From the NCBI RefSeq assembly GCF_964026735.1, contig NZ_OZ034692.1:744001-808000 (forward strand): a stretch of DNA of 64,000 bases. The letters are read 5' to 3'. This DNA is from Wolbachia endosymbiont (group E) of Neria commutata (GTDB taxonomy: Bacteria; Pseudomonadota; Alphaproteobacteria; Rickettsiales; Anaplasmataceae). Both the position numbers and the translations under genes were made by a program. This document shows positions 48,515 to 57,591 of this stretch, piece after piece. The notes below the pieces were generated by a model. That model was not told the origin of the DNA, did no database searches, and saw nothing but the letters and a program-made list of their open reading frames with translations. Each line of letters starts with the position of its first letter. The first letter of the stretch is position 1.

Positions 48515-50050
48515 CTAGTTAAGCATAAACAACGAATTACTCGTCATTTCATCTGTTTTTTTTATTCCAAGTAACTGCAGAATGGTAGGAGCAATATCAG
48601 ATAGAGTTCCATCTCTCAATTTTAGATTATTATAAGAATTAGAACATACAATAAATGGCACTTTGTTTAGAGTATGCGCTGTATGTGGAGTGTTGCTTTC
48701 TTCGTCAAACATACATTCCACATTTCCGTGATCTGCAGTAACAATTAATGCAGTACTGCCAACTTCCTTAACAACATTTAGCACTTTGTGAAGACAGCCA
48801 TCTACAGCTGATACAGCTTTTTCAGCTGCTTTTATATTACCTGTATGCCCAACCATATCAGGATTAGCGTAGTTTACAACTATCAATGCAAATTCTTGTG
48901 AATAAATCTTTTTTATCAGTGTTTCTGTAAGTTCAAAGGCTGACATTTCTGGCTGTAAATCGTAAGTTTTAACTTTTGGTGAAGGAATGAGTATTCTTGC
49001 TTCACCAGAAAAAGGCTCTTCTTTGCCACAATTAAAAAAATAAGTTACATGTGCATATTTTTCGGTTTCAGCAATACGTAATTGTTGCAATTTATTGCCT
49101 GCTATGACTTCTCCTAAAGTGTTAGAAAAAGATGTGGGAGAAAAAAGACAAGGAATTTTAAAGTCTTCTTTATACTGCATCATACTTAAATAGGATGGAT
49201 GGATCCCAGTGTCAAGCATTGGGATAACAGAAGATTGTATATAGTCCGTTTTGCCTAGCAACATACTTGTTAATTGTATCATTCGGTCAGCACGAAAGTT
49301 AGCTAGGAGCACTCCATCTTCAGGTTTTATACCTTGATAATCACCGATTACCGCAGGCCTAATAAATTCATCAGTTATATTGTCTTGATAATTTTGATCA
49401 ATGAGTGATATTGCATCTTCATGACACGGCGCTTTTGCAAATGCGATAGCATCATAAGCTTCAATTGTCCTTTCCCACCTATTATCACGGTCCATAGCAT
49501 AATAACGCCCGGAAACAGTGACAATTTTTATATCATTGTTATTTATATCATCTTCAAATTCTTGAATGCACTTGTTTGCCGCATTAGGCAGTGTATCTCT
49601 GCCATCTAAAAAAGCATGTATTACTACCTTAATCCCACATTGTGATATTTTGTTTGCTAAAGTGGAAATATGCTTTTGATGTGAGTGGACACCACCATCA
49701 GATATTAATCCCAATATATGGCATATACCATTCTTATTTTTTAAATTACTAATAAAATCTTGTAGGTTTTTATTACTCTCTATTGCTTGAATTTCTTGAT
49801 TAATGCGCTGCAAGCTTTGCTTTACTATTCTGCCACTGCCAATGTTCATGTGGCCAACTTCTGAATTACCTATTTGTCCATCTGGTAATCCAACATCAAT
49901 TCCGCTAGCGGATAAGCTACATTTTGGATAATTAGAACTGATATATTGCCAACAACGTGGGTTTACGTTACTAATAGCGTTATACTTGCTGCCCTCTATT
50001 CCATTTCCCCAACCATCCAGTATACATAAAACCACTAATTTAAAGTTCAT
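48515..50050 (-). CDS. gpmI: 2,3-bisphosphoglycerate-independent phosphoglycerate mutase
   Basis: Interconverts 3- and 2-phosphoglycerate with two metal ions and a serine. The 511-residue product has [20 protein letters not shown], the phosphoserine loop [19 protein letters not shown] (Ser about 62), [42 protein letters not shown] and the final metal site [12 protein letters not shown] with [13 protein letters not shown] sequence. A palindromic repeat (near 49195-49229) is read in frame as [15 protein letters not shown]. tRNA-Asn lies 35 bp upstream on the same strand. Confidence 0.96.
   Translation of the reverse strand: MNFKLVVLCILDGWGNGIEGSKYNAISNVNPRCWQYISSNYPKCSLSASGIDVGLPDGQIGNSEVGHMNIGSGRIVKQSLQRINQEIQAIESNKNLQDFISNLKNKNGICHILGLISDGGVHSHQKHISTLANKISQCGIKVVIHAFLDGRDTLPNAANKCIQEFEDDINNNDIKIVTVSGRYYAMDRDNRWERTIEAYDAIAFAKAPCHEDAISLIDQNYQDNITDEFIRPAVIGDYQGIKPEDGVLLANFRADRMIQLTSMLLGKTDYIQSSVIPMLDTGIHPSYLSMMQYKEDFKIPCLFSPTSFSNTLGEVIAGNKLQQLRIAETEKYAHVTYFFNCGKEEPFSGEARILIPSPKVKTYDLQPEMSAFELTETLIKKIYSQEFALIVVNYANPDMVGHTGNIKAAEKAVSAVDGCLHKVLNVVKEVGSTALIVTADHGNVECMFDEESNTPHTAHTLNKVPFIVCSNSYNNLKLRDGTLSDIAPTILQLLGIKKTDEMTSNSLFMLN
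49195..49229. repeat. Palindromic repeat inserted in frame in gpmI
   Basis: The coding strand reads GTTATCCCAATGCTTGACAC and continues TGGGATCCATCC, a hairpin with ATCCCA / TGGGAT arms. It encodes [11 protein letters not shown], the same pattern (V/A)IPxxD(A/T)GI as in murG and addB. The GTGTCAAGCATTGGGAT word also resembles the copies at 2390 and 62122. Confidence 0.65.
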
Positions 50051-50084
50051 ACCTTATAAGTGCTGGAACCTCACAAAAACAATG

Positions 50085-50156
50085 CTCCCCGGGCCGGATT
50101 CGAACCAGCGACCAATTGGTTAACAGCCAATTGCTCTACCACTGAGCTACCGAGGA
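50085..50156 (-). tRNA. tRNA-Asn (anticodon GTT)
   Basis: The minus strand reads TCCTCGGTAGCTCAGTGGTA, then AGAGCAATTGGCTGTTAACC, then AATTGGTCGCTGGTTCGAATCC and GGCCCGGGGAG. The acceptor stem TCCTCGG/CCGGGGA closes with one T-G pair, the D arm has AGCTCAGTGGTAGAGC, the anticodon loop is CTGTTAA, and the T arm has GGTTCGAATCC. CCA is not encoded. It precedes gpmI. Confidence 0.96.
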
Positions 50157-50405
50157 ATAGGCTGTTTTCAATTTATCATGCCAAGTATTAATTGTAAATA
50201 TCTTTTATATGCTTTCACAGGGTAGGGCAAGATCATAGATTATTAAAATAGTCATAAAGATTAATATTTATAATAAATAAAATATAGTGAAAATTCTTCT
50301 TTTGAAATAGAGAGAATAAAAAATGCCAAGTATAAGAAGATTTTTAGAGGCATTTTCGGGAGACTTCTTTCAAAATTCACTTAGGAAGCTTAAATTAGAT
50401 CTATT

Positions 50406-51059
50406 TTAGATCATTTTAATATTAAATTTTGAAAAATGATATGCACTATCCCAGAAATCTAACTCAAATTGAGCACTTATTTTAAATAGCTCAAGCATTC
50501 TGCTCTTCTCGTTTTCTCCTGCCTTACTACAATATCCATCCACTATATTTTCTAGAGTATTAGACGCGGACTCCATTAAATTACCGCTGCAAAAATCAAA
50601 CCAATCTTTATACCTGTTATTTTTCTTAAACTCATTTTTCATGCTATCAATAACAATTTGATATATAAACATGCAGGAATACAAAACTGTTATAGCCTCA
50701 TAAGCATTGCCATATGATATGGACAAAAGAAAATTAGTAAAATTGAAGCACTCAAGGGATTTCTCTCCACGGTTTATACCATATATAGTAAAATAGTGAT
50801 TGTGTAAAAACCTGCTAACAGTTATTGATCCTTGTGCAACCTCAACAAGTGAAATGACATTGTGATAGTCCTCCATTCTTGATGCAACAATTAACATGGT
50901 ACGAATGTAATCATCTAAAAATAATGCGTCTTGTTGAATATAGAACTTGAAGCTCTCTATGTTTAGAGTATTATTCATCAATCCAATGTTAAAAGGATGC
51001 TCAACTATATCTTTTAAAAGATTCGACCCATAACAGCTTCTAATCACACTGCTGAACAC
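50406..51059 (-). CDS. tenA: TenA-family thiaminase II-like protein (paralogue 2)
   Basis: TenA (thiaminase II) hydrolyses aminopyrimidine breakdown products of thiamine so the pyrimidine can be salvaged. The 217-residue product has the family start EHPFNIGLMNNTLNIESFKF, then YIQQDALFLDDY (D44 matches the substrate Asp), the nucleophile C129 in LYSCMFIYQIV, and the late glutamate in QFELDFWDSAY. Position 47 is Phe where many have Tyr. It follows its paralogue after 16 bp. The related CADD family, which acts in p-aminobenzoate synthesis, is an alternative to keep in mind. Confidence 0.78.
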   Translation of the reverse strand: MFSSVIRSCYGSNLLKDIVEHPFNIGLMNNTLNIESFKFYIQQDALFLDDYIRTMLIVASRMEDYHNVISLVEVAQGSITVSRFLHNHYFTIYGINRGEKSLECFNFTNFLLSISYGNAYEAITVLYSCMFIYQIVIDSMKNEFKKNNRYKDWFDFCSGNLMESASNTLENIVDGYCSKAGENEKSRMLELFKISAQFELDFWDSAYHFSKFNIKMI

Positions 51060-51075
51060 TATCTTACCAGAAAAA

Positions 51076-51780
51076 TCATGTGAGCCGAAAACAATTTTCT
51101 GTCAATGTGCCTTCATTGCGAGACACATTAGAATAATATATCTCGTTCCAAAACGCTATCTCAAGCTCTAATCCATTGCGAAAAAACTCTACCATCCGTT
51201 TTCGCTCATCCATGCTAGATTTTTTATACAGTTTATTCATAATCTCGGTTGCATCATTAATCATACTATTTGCCACATCGGTGTTGAAGATATCAATCCA
51301 TTTTTGATATTTATTACTAGAAACGACACTACTCTTGACTATATGACGAGTAATTATCTGATATATGCAGAAACATGGATAAGAAGCTGCCAAACCCTCA
51401 GCAACGGTATTATGATATGCAACACGCATGAAAAAATCAGTAAACGCCGAACAAGACCTTGACTTTTTATGGTTATCAGATAAGTCACAATCTGCAAAAT
51501 GTTCTTGATATAAACCTCTCGTAGCAAATGTTCCTACAGCTATATAAGTTAATTTATCCATTATTTCAGTGTCATTAGCTTTAGCTGCAATAATTAATAA
51601 AGCGCGAGCGCAGTCTACCAAGTATAAAAAGTCCTGCTGAAGGTAGAACTTAAATTTTTTATAATCCAGCGTATTATTCATTAACTCAACATTAAAAGGA
51701 TGTTTTTTTATTCTCTCAATCAGATCAGACGATTCTGTTACTACTAAGTTATAGAATTCTTCTTTTACATCATTATGCAC
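51076..51780 (-). CDS. tenA: TenA-family thiaminase II-like protein (paralogue 1)
   Basis: A 234-residue homologue of the next gene, with KHPFNVELMNNTLDYKKFKF, YLQQDFLYLVDCARALL (D50, Y53), the Cys in SYPCFCIYQIITRHIV and the glutamate in LELEIAFWNEIYYS. The catalytic set (Asp, Tyr, Cys, Glu) is complete. About a third of residues seem shared with the second copy, so the duplication is old and both have been kept intact. No other thiamine gene is adjacent, which fits salvage in place of a full pathway. A 123-bp gap separates it from metK. Confidence 0.8.
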   Translation of the reverse strand: MHNDVKEEFYNLVVTESSDLIERIKKHPFNVELMNNTLDYKKFKFYLQQDFLYLVDCARALLIIAAKANDTEIMDKLTYIAVGTFATRGLYQEHFADCDLSDNHKKSRSCSAFTDFFMRVAYHNTVAEGLAASYPCFCIYQIITRHIVKSSVVSSNKYQKWIDIFNTDVANSMINDATEIMNKLYKKSSMDERKRMVEFFRNGLELEIAFWNEIYYSNVSRNEGTLTENCFRLT

Positions 51781-51903
51781 TGTAGGAGCCTCACAATAAA
51801 AATTATTATCAATATAGTATAATTATTATGTAAAAATTATTACACTTTACATAAGTTAATATATAAATATTAGGCTGTAAATCAAAAATTTTAGCAGACT
51901 GCA

Positions 51904-53097
51904 TCATCTAAAGACTTTTAAAATTTTGGAATTGCCTGTTATGTTGAATTCTCTGCAAAGGTTAGCAGATAAATCCATGTTTTCCCAAGAAAATCCGCCA
52001 TCGTTTTCTAGCTCTTTACCAAAATGTCCATAACAGGCCGTACGTTTATATATAGGGCGATCAAGTGCTAAATGTTTGATTATGCCTTTTGTTGATAAAT
52101 CTACGTTATCTTCTATAAAATTCTTAATCTTTTTTTCTTCTACTACATTTGTACCAAATGTGTCAATATAAAATGAAGTTGGTTTTGGCATGCCGATGGC
52201 ATAAGAAAGTTGTACAAGAGAGCGTTCAGCCAACCCTGCAAACACAATATTTTTAGCAAGGTACCTTGCCATATAAGCTGCGGATCTATCAACTTTTGTT
52301 GCATCTTTTCCGGAAAACGCCCCACCACCATGTGGTATGTAGCCTCCATAAGTATCAACCATGATTTTTCTTCCAGTTAAACCACAATCACCAACTGGTC
52401 CACCAATAACAAACCTGCCAGTTGGATTGACTAAAAGATTTTCCTCAGAGCACATCCACCCTTGAGGTAAACATGAAGCTATATAAGGATAAATTGTTTC
52501 TTTTACTTTTAACTGATCCAAATCTTCAGGATGCTGTATTGAAACAATAATACTTTCAGCACATACTGGAAGACCATTCTCATATGCTAAAGTAATTTGC
52601 GATTTTGCATCTGGACCAAGTTTTGGGATTTTTTCTTCCTTCACTGCATTCATAATACTTTTTAGAATTAAGTGTGCATAGAAAATAGGTGCCGGCATGA
52701 GACTTTCTGTTTCTTTAGTAGCATATCCATACATTATGCCCTGATCTCCAGCACACTGATCATCTCTATCTATACCAATTGCGATATCATTCGACTGCTC
52801 ATGCAGTAATATATTTACTTTCACTTTTTTCCAGTGAAAACCTTCATGTTCATAACCAATATCCTTTATTGTGCTTCGTACAATATTTTCAATCTCGCTA
52901 TTTTCAATATTAGGGCCACATACTTCTCCTGCAATAATTACATTATCCTTAGTAACTAAAGTCTCTATTGCAGTACGTGACAAAGGATCAGTTGAGAGAT
53001 ATTTATCAAGTATCGAATCTGAAATTTGGTCTGCTACTTTGTCCGGATGACCAGCTGCAACTGACTCACTGGTTATTAGATTTTTAGATGAAATCAT
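51904..53097 (-). CDS. metK: S-adenosylmethionine synthase
   Basis: MetK makes SAM from methionine and ATP. I start at ATG 53095-53097 (MISSKNLITSESVAAGHPDK), which agrees with the family; an upstream in-frame codon at 53133 would add twelve unusual residues. Motifs: GHPDKVADQISD, DDQCAGDQGIMYGYATKET, the P-loop-like GGGAFSGKDATKVDRSAAYM, and SYAIGMPKPTSFYIDTFGT. It is 397 residues, which is normal. Intracellular bacteria such as Rickettsia have variably lost metK and import SAM; here the gene looks intact. Confidence 0.95.
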   Translation of the reverse strand: MISSKNLITSESVAAGHPDKVADQISDSILDKYLSTDPLSRTAIETLVTKDNVIIAGEVCGPNIENSEIENIVRSTIKDIGYEHEGFHWKKVKVNILLHEQSNDIAIGIDRDDQCAGDQGIMYGYATKETESLMPAPIFYAHLILKSIMNAVKEEKIPKLGPDAKSQITLAYENGLPVCAESIIVSIQHPEDLDQLKVKETIYPYIASCLPQGWMCSEENLLVNPTGRFVIGGPVGDCGLTGRKIMVDTYGGYIPHGGGAFSGKDATKVDRSAAYMARYLAKNIVFAGLAERSLVQLSYAIGMPKPTSFYIDTFGTNVVEEKKIKNFIEDNVDLSTKGIIKHLALDRPIYKRTACYGHFGKELENDGGFSWENMDLSANLCREFNITGNSKILKVFR

Positions 53098-53259
53098 GAT
53101 GTAAGTAAAAAATCTTCCACTTATATAGCACATAACTTACACGTTTTTTATCAATCTTTCCTGCCTTATCTTAAAATTATATTAACAAATAAAATAACTT
53201 TATAAATTAAGATGGAAACGCTAGTATAAAATTATTAATTAATTATTAAAGGAGGTGGC

Positions 53260-53781
53260 ATGGAAAATGCTTTGATATTACTTGGAGTAGCATGTATAGG
53301 AGCTGTGATAGGAGCTTTTGCAGGATTAGGACTATTTAGTTTCACAACTCTGTCACCTCTAATTATAGGTGCACTTGTGGCTGGCGCATTTCCGGCATTT
53401 ATTGCAGCTTGTGCTATAGGATTGTATTACTTCCGTCGTAATGAAATTACAGAAAATTTTAGAAGCAAAAAACTTGACGGAAAGCGTTTAATATTAGCTG
53501 CTATGCCACTTATTGGTACTATTGTACTTACAGATATTGCAATCGGAGTTGTTATTGCTGCAATTGCAGACGCTATTTTGCCTGGCATATTTGCAACATG
53601 GTGGGCTGCTGCTGCAGGTGCAGTGATTGGAGCTGTTGTGGCACCCGTAATGACAGTTGCAGTACTTTTGGCTTTTGAGATGTTTAAAAATAAAATAGCT
53701 GACTATGCTCGTAAACCAGGGCTTTCATTAAAAGATGTTTATCTTAACAAGGAAGAAAAGAGAGGATATCATCCAGTCTAA
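53260..53781 (+). CDS. Small Ala/Gly-rich membrane protein of unknown function
   Basis: The 173-residue product has four hydrophobic segments (about 4-32, 36-56, 76-105, 110-140) rich in Ala, Gly and Ile, a basic loop between the second and third (YYFRRNEITENFRSKKLDGK), and a charged C-terminus. A very strong ribosome-binding site (AAAGGAGGTGG) precedes the ATG, so it is probably well translated. It resembles the frameshifted gene at 32894-33404 in length, topology and composition. I recognise no known family. Confidence 0.75.
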   Translation: MENALILLGVACIGAVIGAFAGLGLFSFTTLSPLIIGALVAGAFPAFIAACAIGLYYFRRNEITENFRSKKLDGKRLILAAMPLIGTIVLTDIAIGVVIAAIADAILPGIFATWWAAAAGAVIGAVVAPVMTVAVLLAFEMFKNKIADYARKPGLSLKDVYLNKEEKRGYHPV

Positions 53782-53902
53782 TACATATATGTCAAATTTA
53801 GCTACACCCCAAGCATGTTAAAGTGCACTTACCAAGATTGTTATTTGCTGTTTGCAAAAATATTTGCATAATTTAAGTAACATTATTTGATAAAATTTAA
53901 CT

Positions 53903-54430
53903 ATGGAGCTTAATAAAATTGCAGCATCTATTTTACTATCTGGGCTAATCATTATGATAGTTAGTAATGTAGTTGATATGCTCTACAATCCAGAGGAATA
54001 CAAGATTGAGCACCAAACAATAGTAGCAAGTGATAACAATGAGTCACAGCAGAAGATCGAACAAGTTGTGTTGGATATTGGAACACTCATGCAGAATGCT
54101 AATTTTGATAAAGGAAAGTCAGTAGCAAAAAAATGTATAGCTTGTCATAGTTTTGAAAAAGGTGGAGCTAATAAAGTAGGTCCAAACTTATGGAATATAG
54201 TTGGCAACAAAAAAGCTCATCTTGGTAATTCATTTAATTATTCGAAAGCAATGCTTGAAAAAGGTGGGAATTGGGGTTATGAAGAACTCTTTACCTACTT
54301 AAAAAATCCAAAGGCCTATATAAAAGGCACGCGTATGGCATTTACAGGGATCTCTAAGCCACAAGAAGTTGCTGATTTAATCAGCTACTTGCGTTCAATG
54401 AGTGATAATCCTGTAGCTTTGCCAAAGTAA
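53903..54430 (+). CDS. Membrane-anchored cytochrome c (CycM/c552-like)
   Basis: The 175-residue product has an N-terminal anchor helix (about 5-26), a linker of some 45 residues, and a class I cytochrome c domain. The haem site CIACH is at 78-82 and the axial Met is at 145 in KGTRMAFTGI. It would be exported and attached to the outer face of the inner membrane, carrying electrons from the bc1 complex to the terminal oxidase. CcmF, which attaches the haem, is encoded at 58793-60748. The hydrolase gene follows after one base. Confidence 0.93.
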   Translation: MELNKIAASILLSGLIIMIVSNVVDMLYNPEEYKIEHQTIVASDNNESQQKIEQVVLDIGTLMQNANFDKGKSVAKKCIACHSFEKGGANKVGPNLWNIVGNKKAHLGNSFNYSKAMLEKGGNWGYEELFTYLKNPKAYIKGTRMAFTGISKPQEVADLISYLRSMSDNPVALPK

Positions 54431-54431
54431 T

Positions 54432-55229
54432 ATGGACTACTGTAAATTGTTTGATAAAGATAACAACTACATAGTATATAGAAAGTTACAAGGAAAAAAA
54501 GCTTCTATAGTTTTCTTTGGTGGGTTTGCATCCAATATGGATGGTACAAAAGCTACTGCTATTTACAAATTTTGCCAAGAAAACGATATAGCACTCATAT
54601 TGTTTGATTATTTTGGACATGGATATTCAAGTGGTAACTTTACTGATTATACAATAAGCGATTGGCAAAAAAATTGCGCTAGAGTAGTAAATGAATTAAC
54701 AAGTGGCAAGCAAATCATTATAGGCTCAAGTATGGGAAGTTGGCTGATGTTTCTTACCGCACTTCAATTTCCAGAAAAAATCTCAGCATTAATCGGTATA
54801 TCATCTGCTCCTGATTTTACTGAAGATTTAATGTTTAAGGAATTATCAAATAAACAAAAAGAGGAGCTAGACTCTAAAGGAATAATAGATTTCACTTCAG
54901 AGCATGATCAGAATTGCACATATAAAATAACTAAAAACTTGATTGAAGATGGTAAAAAAAATCTACTTTTAAATAAAGAAGTTATAGACATAAACTGTCC
55001 CGTACGTTTATTGCATAGCATTAATGATAAAGATGTTCCATATCGCACATCGCTTAGCTTAGCTGAAAAAATTAGATCACCTGATGTTGAAGTACATTTG
55101 ATCAAATCAGCAGCACATAATATGTCTGACAATCGTTCACTGGAAATTTTATTTAAGATTATTGGAGAATTTCATGTAGATAAATTTTCCTCTAAAGTAC
55201 TTCCCAATATAAATAATAAACTTCCATAA
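54432..55229 (+). CDS. Alpha/beta hydrolase (serine esterase type)
   Basis: The 265-residue product has the fold's landmarks: the oxyanion region FFGGFASNMDG (about 28-38), LFDYFGHGYSSG, the nucleophile elbow GSSMGSW with Ser100, the acid in LLHSINDKDVPYR (about 201) and the catalytic His in IKSAAHNMSDNRSL. It is complete. It starts one base after the cytochrome c stop, so they are probably co-transcribed. The substrate is unknown; ABHD10-like esterases of alphaproteobacteria and mitochondria look similar. Confidence 0.9.
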   Translation: MDYCKLFDKDNNYIVYRKLQGKKASIVFFGGFASNMDGTKATAIYKFCQENDIALILFDYFGHGYSSGNFTDYTISDWQKNCARVVNELTSGKQIIIGSSMGSWLMFLTALQFPEKISALIGISSAPDFTEDLMFKELSNKQKEELDSKGIIDFTSEHDQNCTYKITKNLIEDGKKNLLLNKEVIDINCPVRLLHSINDKDVPYRTSLSLAEKIRSPDVEVHLIKSAAHNMSDNRSLEILFKIIGEFHVDKFSSKVLPNINNKLP

Positions 55230-55237
55230 TCGCCTTA

Positions 55238-56614
55238 TCAACCAGCGGTTCTAGATTCTCTTAATAAATTACCTGCCTTATTGACGCGTACCAGTGTTAT
55301 TTTTGGAGTTAAATCCCTGGAGAATTTGCTTCCCCTATATTCTTCTGAATCAAATTTTTTATTAAGTCCAGAATTCATAAGATTATCATGTGCTTCACTA
55401 ATAAACTTGGATTTTATTTCTGGAAAGAGAGTATATGTATCACTATTTTTCCATTGACCAACTAAATGTTTTTCATCATCAGTATGAATATTTGTAATCT
55501 CGCAATCTTTTTTCTCAGGATCATGCTCAAGTATCACATTCTGTCTTAATCGGTTGCCATTTTTTCCATCGAGATCAGGCAATTTACCAACAAGTTGTGC
55601 ATCCTCTGTAATTATAGGATCATCTTTCCTACCAGCAATTAAGACAGGGGATTTCATTTTTTCTATATCTGCTTTTGAATTAAATTCTAATCCAAAAAAT
55701 TTATGCAAAATATTTAAGCACTGTGCAGCCAACCTTCCTTTAAAAGTACTGGATACATCTTTAAGTGAGCTGTAAGAATTACTATGAATTAGTGTTAAAT
55801 AAATACCTTGTTCTTCAAATCTTTTTAAAACTTCAGTTGCGATTCCTCCTCCCATAGAGTTAGTATCTAGAACTATATTATTTGGGTGGTTGCCAGCTAA
55901 AAGCAGCATATCCACCATTGCCATTCCAGCCTAAACTAACTCCTCACCATTTGTAAGAAATTTAAATAGCGCTGGAATCTTTCTTCTTTCCAAGAAAAAT
56001 TGGAGGATTTCTTCTATATTCTTGTTTTTTTCTAATTCTTTATCATTAGCTTCCTCATCGTTAGCTTTCCCATTTATTTCTGATTTTTCGCCCAGAAATT
56101 TATTTTTAAAGAGTGTTATCCACTCGTCACTGAGTTCATCTTTAAGCAAGCTTTTAATTTTATGAATAACTAATTTTTCCTTAACAAAGTCAAAAAATAC
56201 CCATAGAATGCCCACGACAAAAAATATACAAGCTATAGTTGATAATACTGCTGATGCAGTAGCTAACACGGCAAGTACCTTTTTAGATTTTTGATTGCTA
56301 TATGCTAAACATAGTAACACATTAGAAGCAATAGATAATATAGCGGCACATGACCACATTGAAGTTATTATTCTAGTAAATCTCTTTTCTCCATCGTCCA
56401 ATTTTTCCTGAAAATGCTCTGGGTTAACAATTTTAGAAAAATAAGGATAGTCAAAATAATACTCAACTACATTAAATTTATCTAGATTTGTGGGAAACTC
56501 TTGCCTAAGTGCATTAACTTTAATACACCCAAATATTCCAAAAAACTTCACTACATGTATCGTACTCCCTTCGGAGTTTGGATCACCATTAATATAATAA
56601 ATAACACTTAACAT
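55238..56614 (-). pseudogene. Membrane-linked alpha/beta-hydrolase-like protein, interrupted by an amber stop
   Basis: Two segments lie in one frame, separated by a single TAG at 55931-55933 between EELV and AGMAMVDMLLLAG. The 5' segment (227 residues) has two hydrophobic helices (about 85-107 and 113-140) and an acidic linker. The 3' segment (228 residues) has a nucleophile elbow TNSMGGGIATEVLKRF, an acid in IAGRKDDPIITEDAQLV and a candidate His in TNIHTDDEKHL. The whole (about 457 residues) resembles lipase-like proteins with the elbow after a membrane part. A CAG to TAG change would explain it. The family is not firmly recognised. Confidence 0.7.
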
Positions 56615-56760
56615 AAGCCTCTTTACATTTTATTATACATACATTAATATATATTAACAAAAAACTGCAATCACATCAAGAATAAGTTTAAAACATAAAC
56701 AAGGCGACACCTACTCGTGAGACCAGGTAACAGTTGTAAAAGGACAAAGCCTTTAATTTA

Positions 56761-57561
56761 CTAAAAATTAAAACTCAATCCAATTTCAATATTATGTCTT
56801 ACAAAATGAGGCATAGCAGAATTTACTCTACCAAAATAAACATAACCGGCAGAAATCTTTGTTTCTAAATTGAAATTATAATTAACACCAAGCTTTGCTT
56901 GATAATTTATTACGTTTTGTGTTTCAACTTTGATCTCTTTGTCATTGCTACTACTATCCAAGAAAAACATATCTTTATTAACAAAGAATAGCTCATTATG
57001 ACCAAAAGTTACTCCAGCACCAACTCCAACGTATGGAGTGAAATATGTAGAATTAATATTTAAATCATAATAGAGGTTAATCATTCCCGTGTGAAAACGT
57101 TTAGATTCTCTGATGTCATAGTAATATCTACCACTAAATCTTTTTTGAAAAACCCTAAAATTATCATCATTTTCTATAAATTTATTATCACTATTACTCT
57201 GGTTAAATAATGATTTTTTATCTTTAAACTTATCAGAATGAGTATGTAAATTTAATTTAGTATTAATATATTCAAATTCAATTCTGGAATTGCCAAAATA
57301 ATAGCCTATTGCAGCAGAACCAACAAAATTAATATCTCTTGTCAGCGCATCAGATAAACTTTCAAATTTATATTTAGTCATTTCTTTATCAGTGTCAACT
57401 TGTTTATAAAATTCTTTCCACACTTCATTCGTGTTGTGAGAAACTATATGTTGATAACGAGCGCTGGCATAATAATTGTGCTTTACATCTATATTTTTTC
57501 CAAAGGCAAAAAAAGGTGTATTTGCAAATAAAAATAGCGCTATTAAATTTTTAACTCTCAT
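56761..57561 (-). CDS. Outer-membrane surface antigen (WSP/P44/Msp2 family)
   Basis: The 266-residue product has a signal peptide (MRVKNLIALFLFANTPFFAF, cleavage near 21). An eight-strand-type beta-barrel follows, with FVGSAAIGYYFGNSRIEFEY, FTPYVGVGAGVTFGH, NYQAKLGVNYNFNLETKISA, and a C-terminal IEIGLSFNF ending in Phe, as outer-membrane proteins do. These features are those of the Anaplasmataceae surface antigen family. AAAAGGAAAA precedes the ATG. A second member lies directly upstream. Confidence 0.88.
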   Translation of the reverse strand: MRVKNLIALFLFANTPFFAFGKNIDVKHNYYASARYQHIVSHNTNEVWKEFYKQVDTDKEMTKYKFESLSDALTRDINFVGSAAIGYYFGNSRIEFEYINTKLNLHTHSDKFKDKKSLFNQSNSDNKFIENDDNFRVFQKRFSGRYYYDIRESKRFHTGMINLYYDLNINSTYFTPYVGVGAGVTFGHNELFFVNKDMFFLDSSSNDKEIKVETQNVINYQAKLGVNYNFNLETKISAGYVYFGRVNSAMPHFVRHNIEIGLSFNF

Positions 57562-57591
57562 GATTTTCCTTTTCTATACGTTACAAGAACA

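Noticed and set aside
50323..50409. 28-codon plus-strand frame starting MPSIRRFLEAFSGDFF
   Set aside because: Too short to judge and without a recognised motif; it may be a fragment of an element, but nothing supports a gene.
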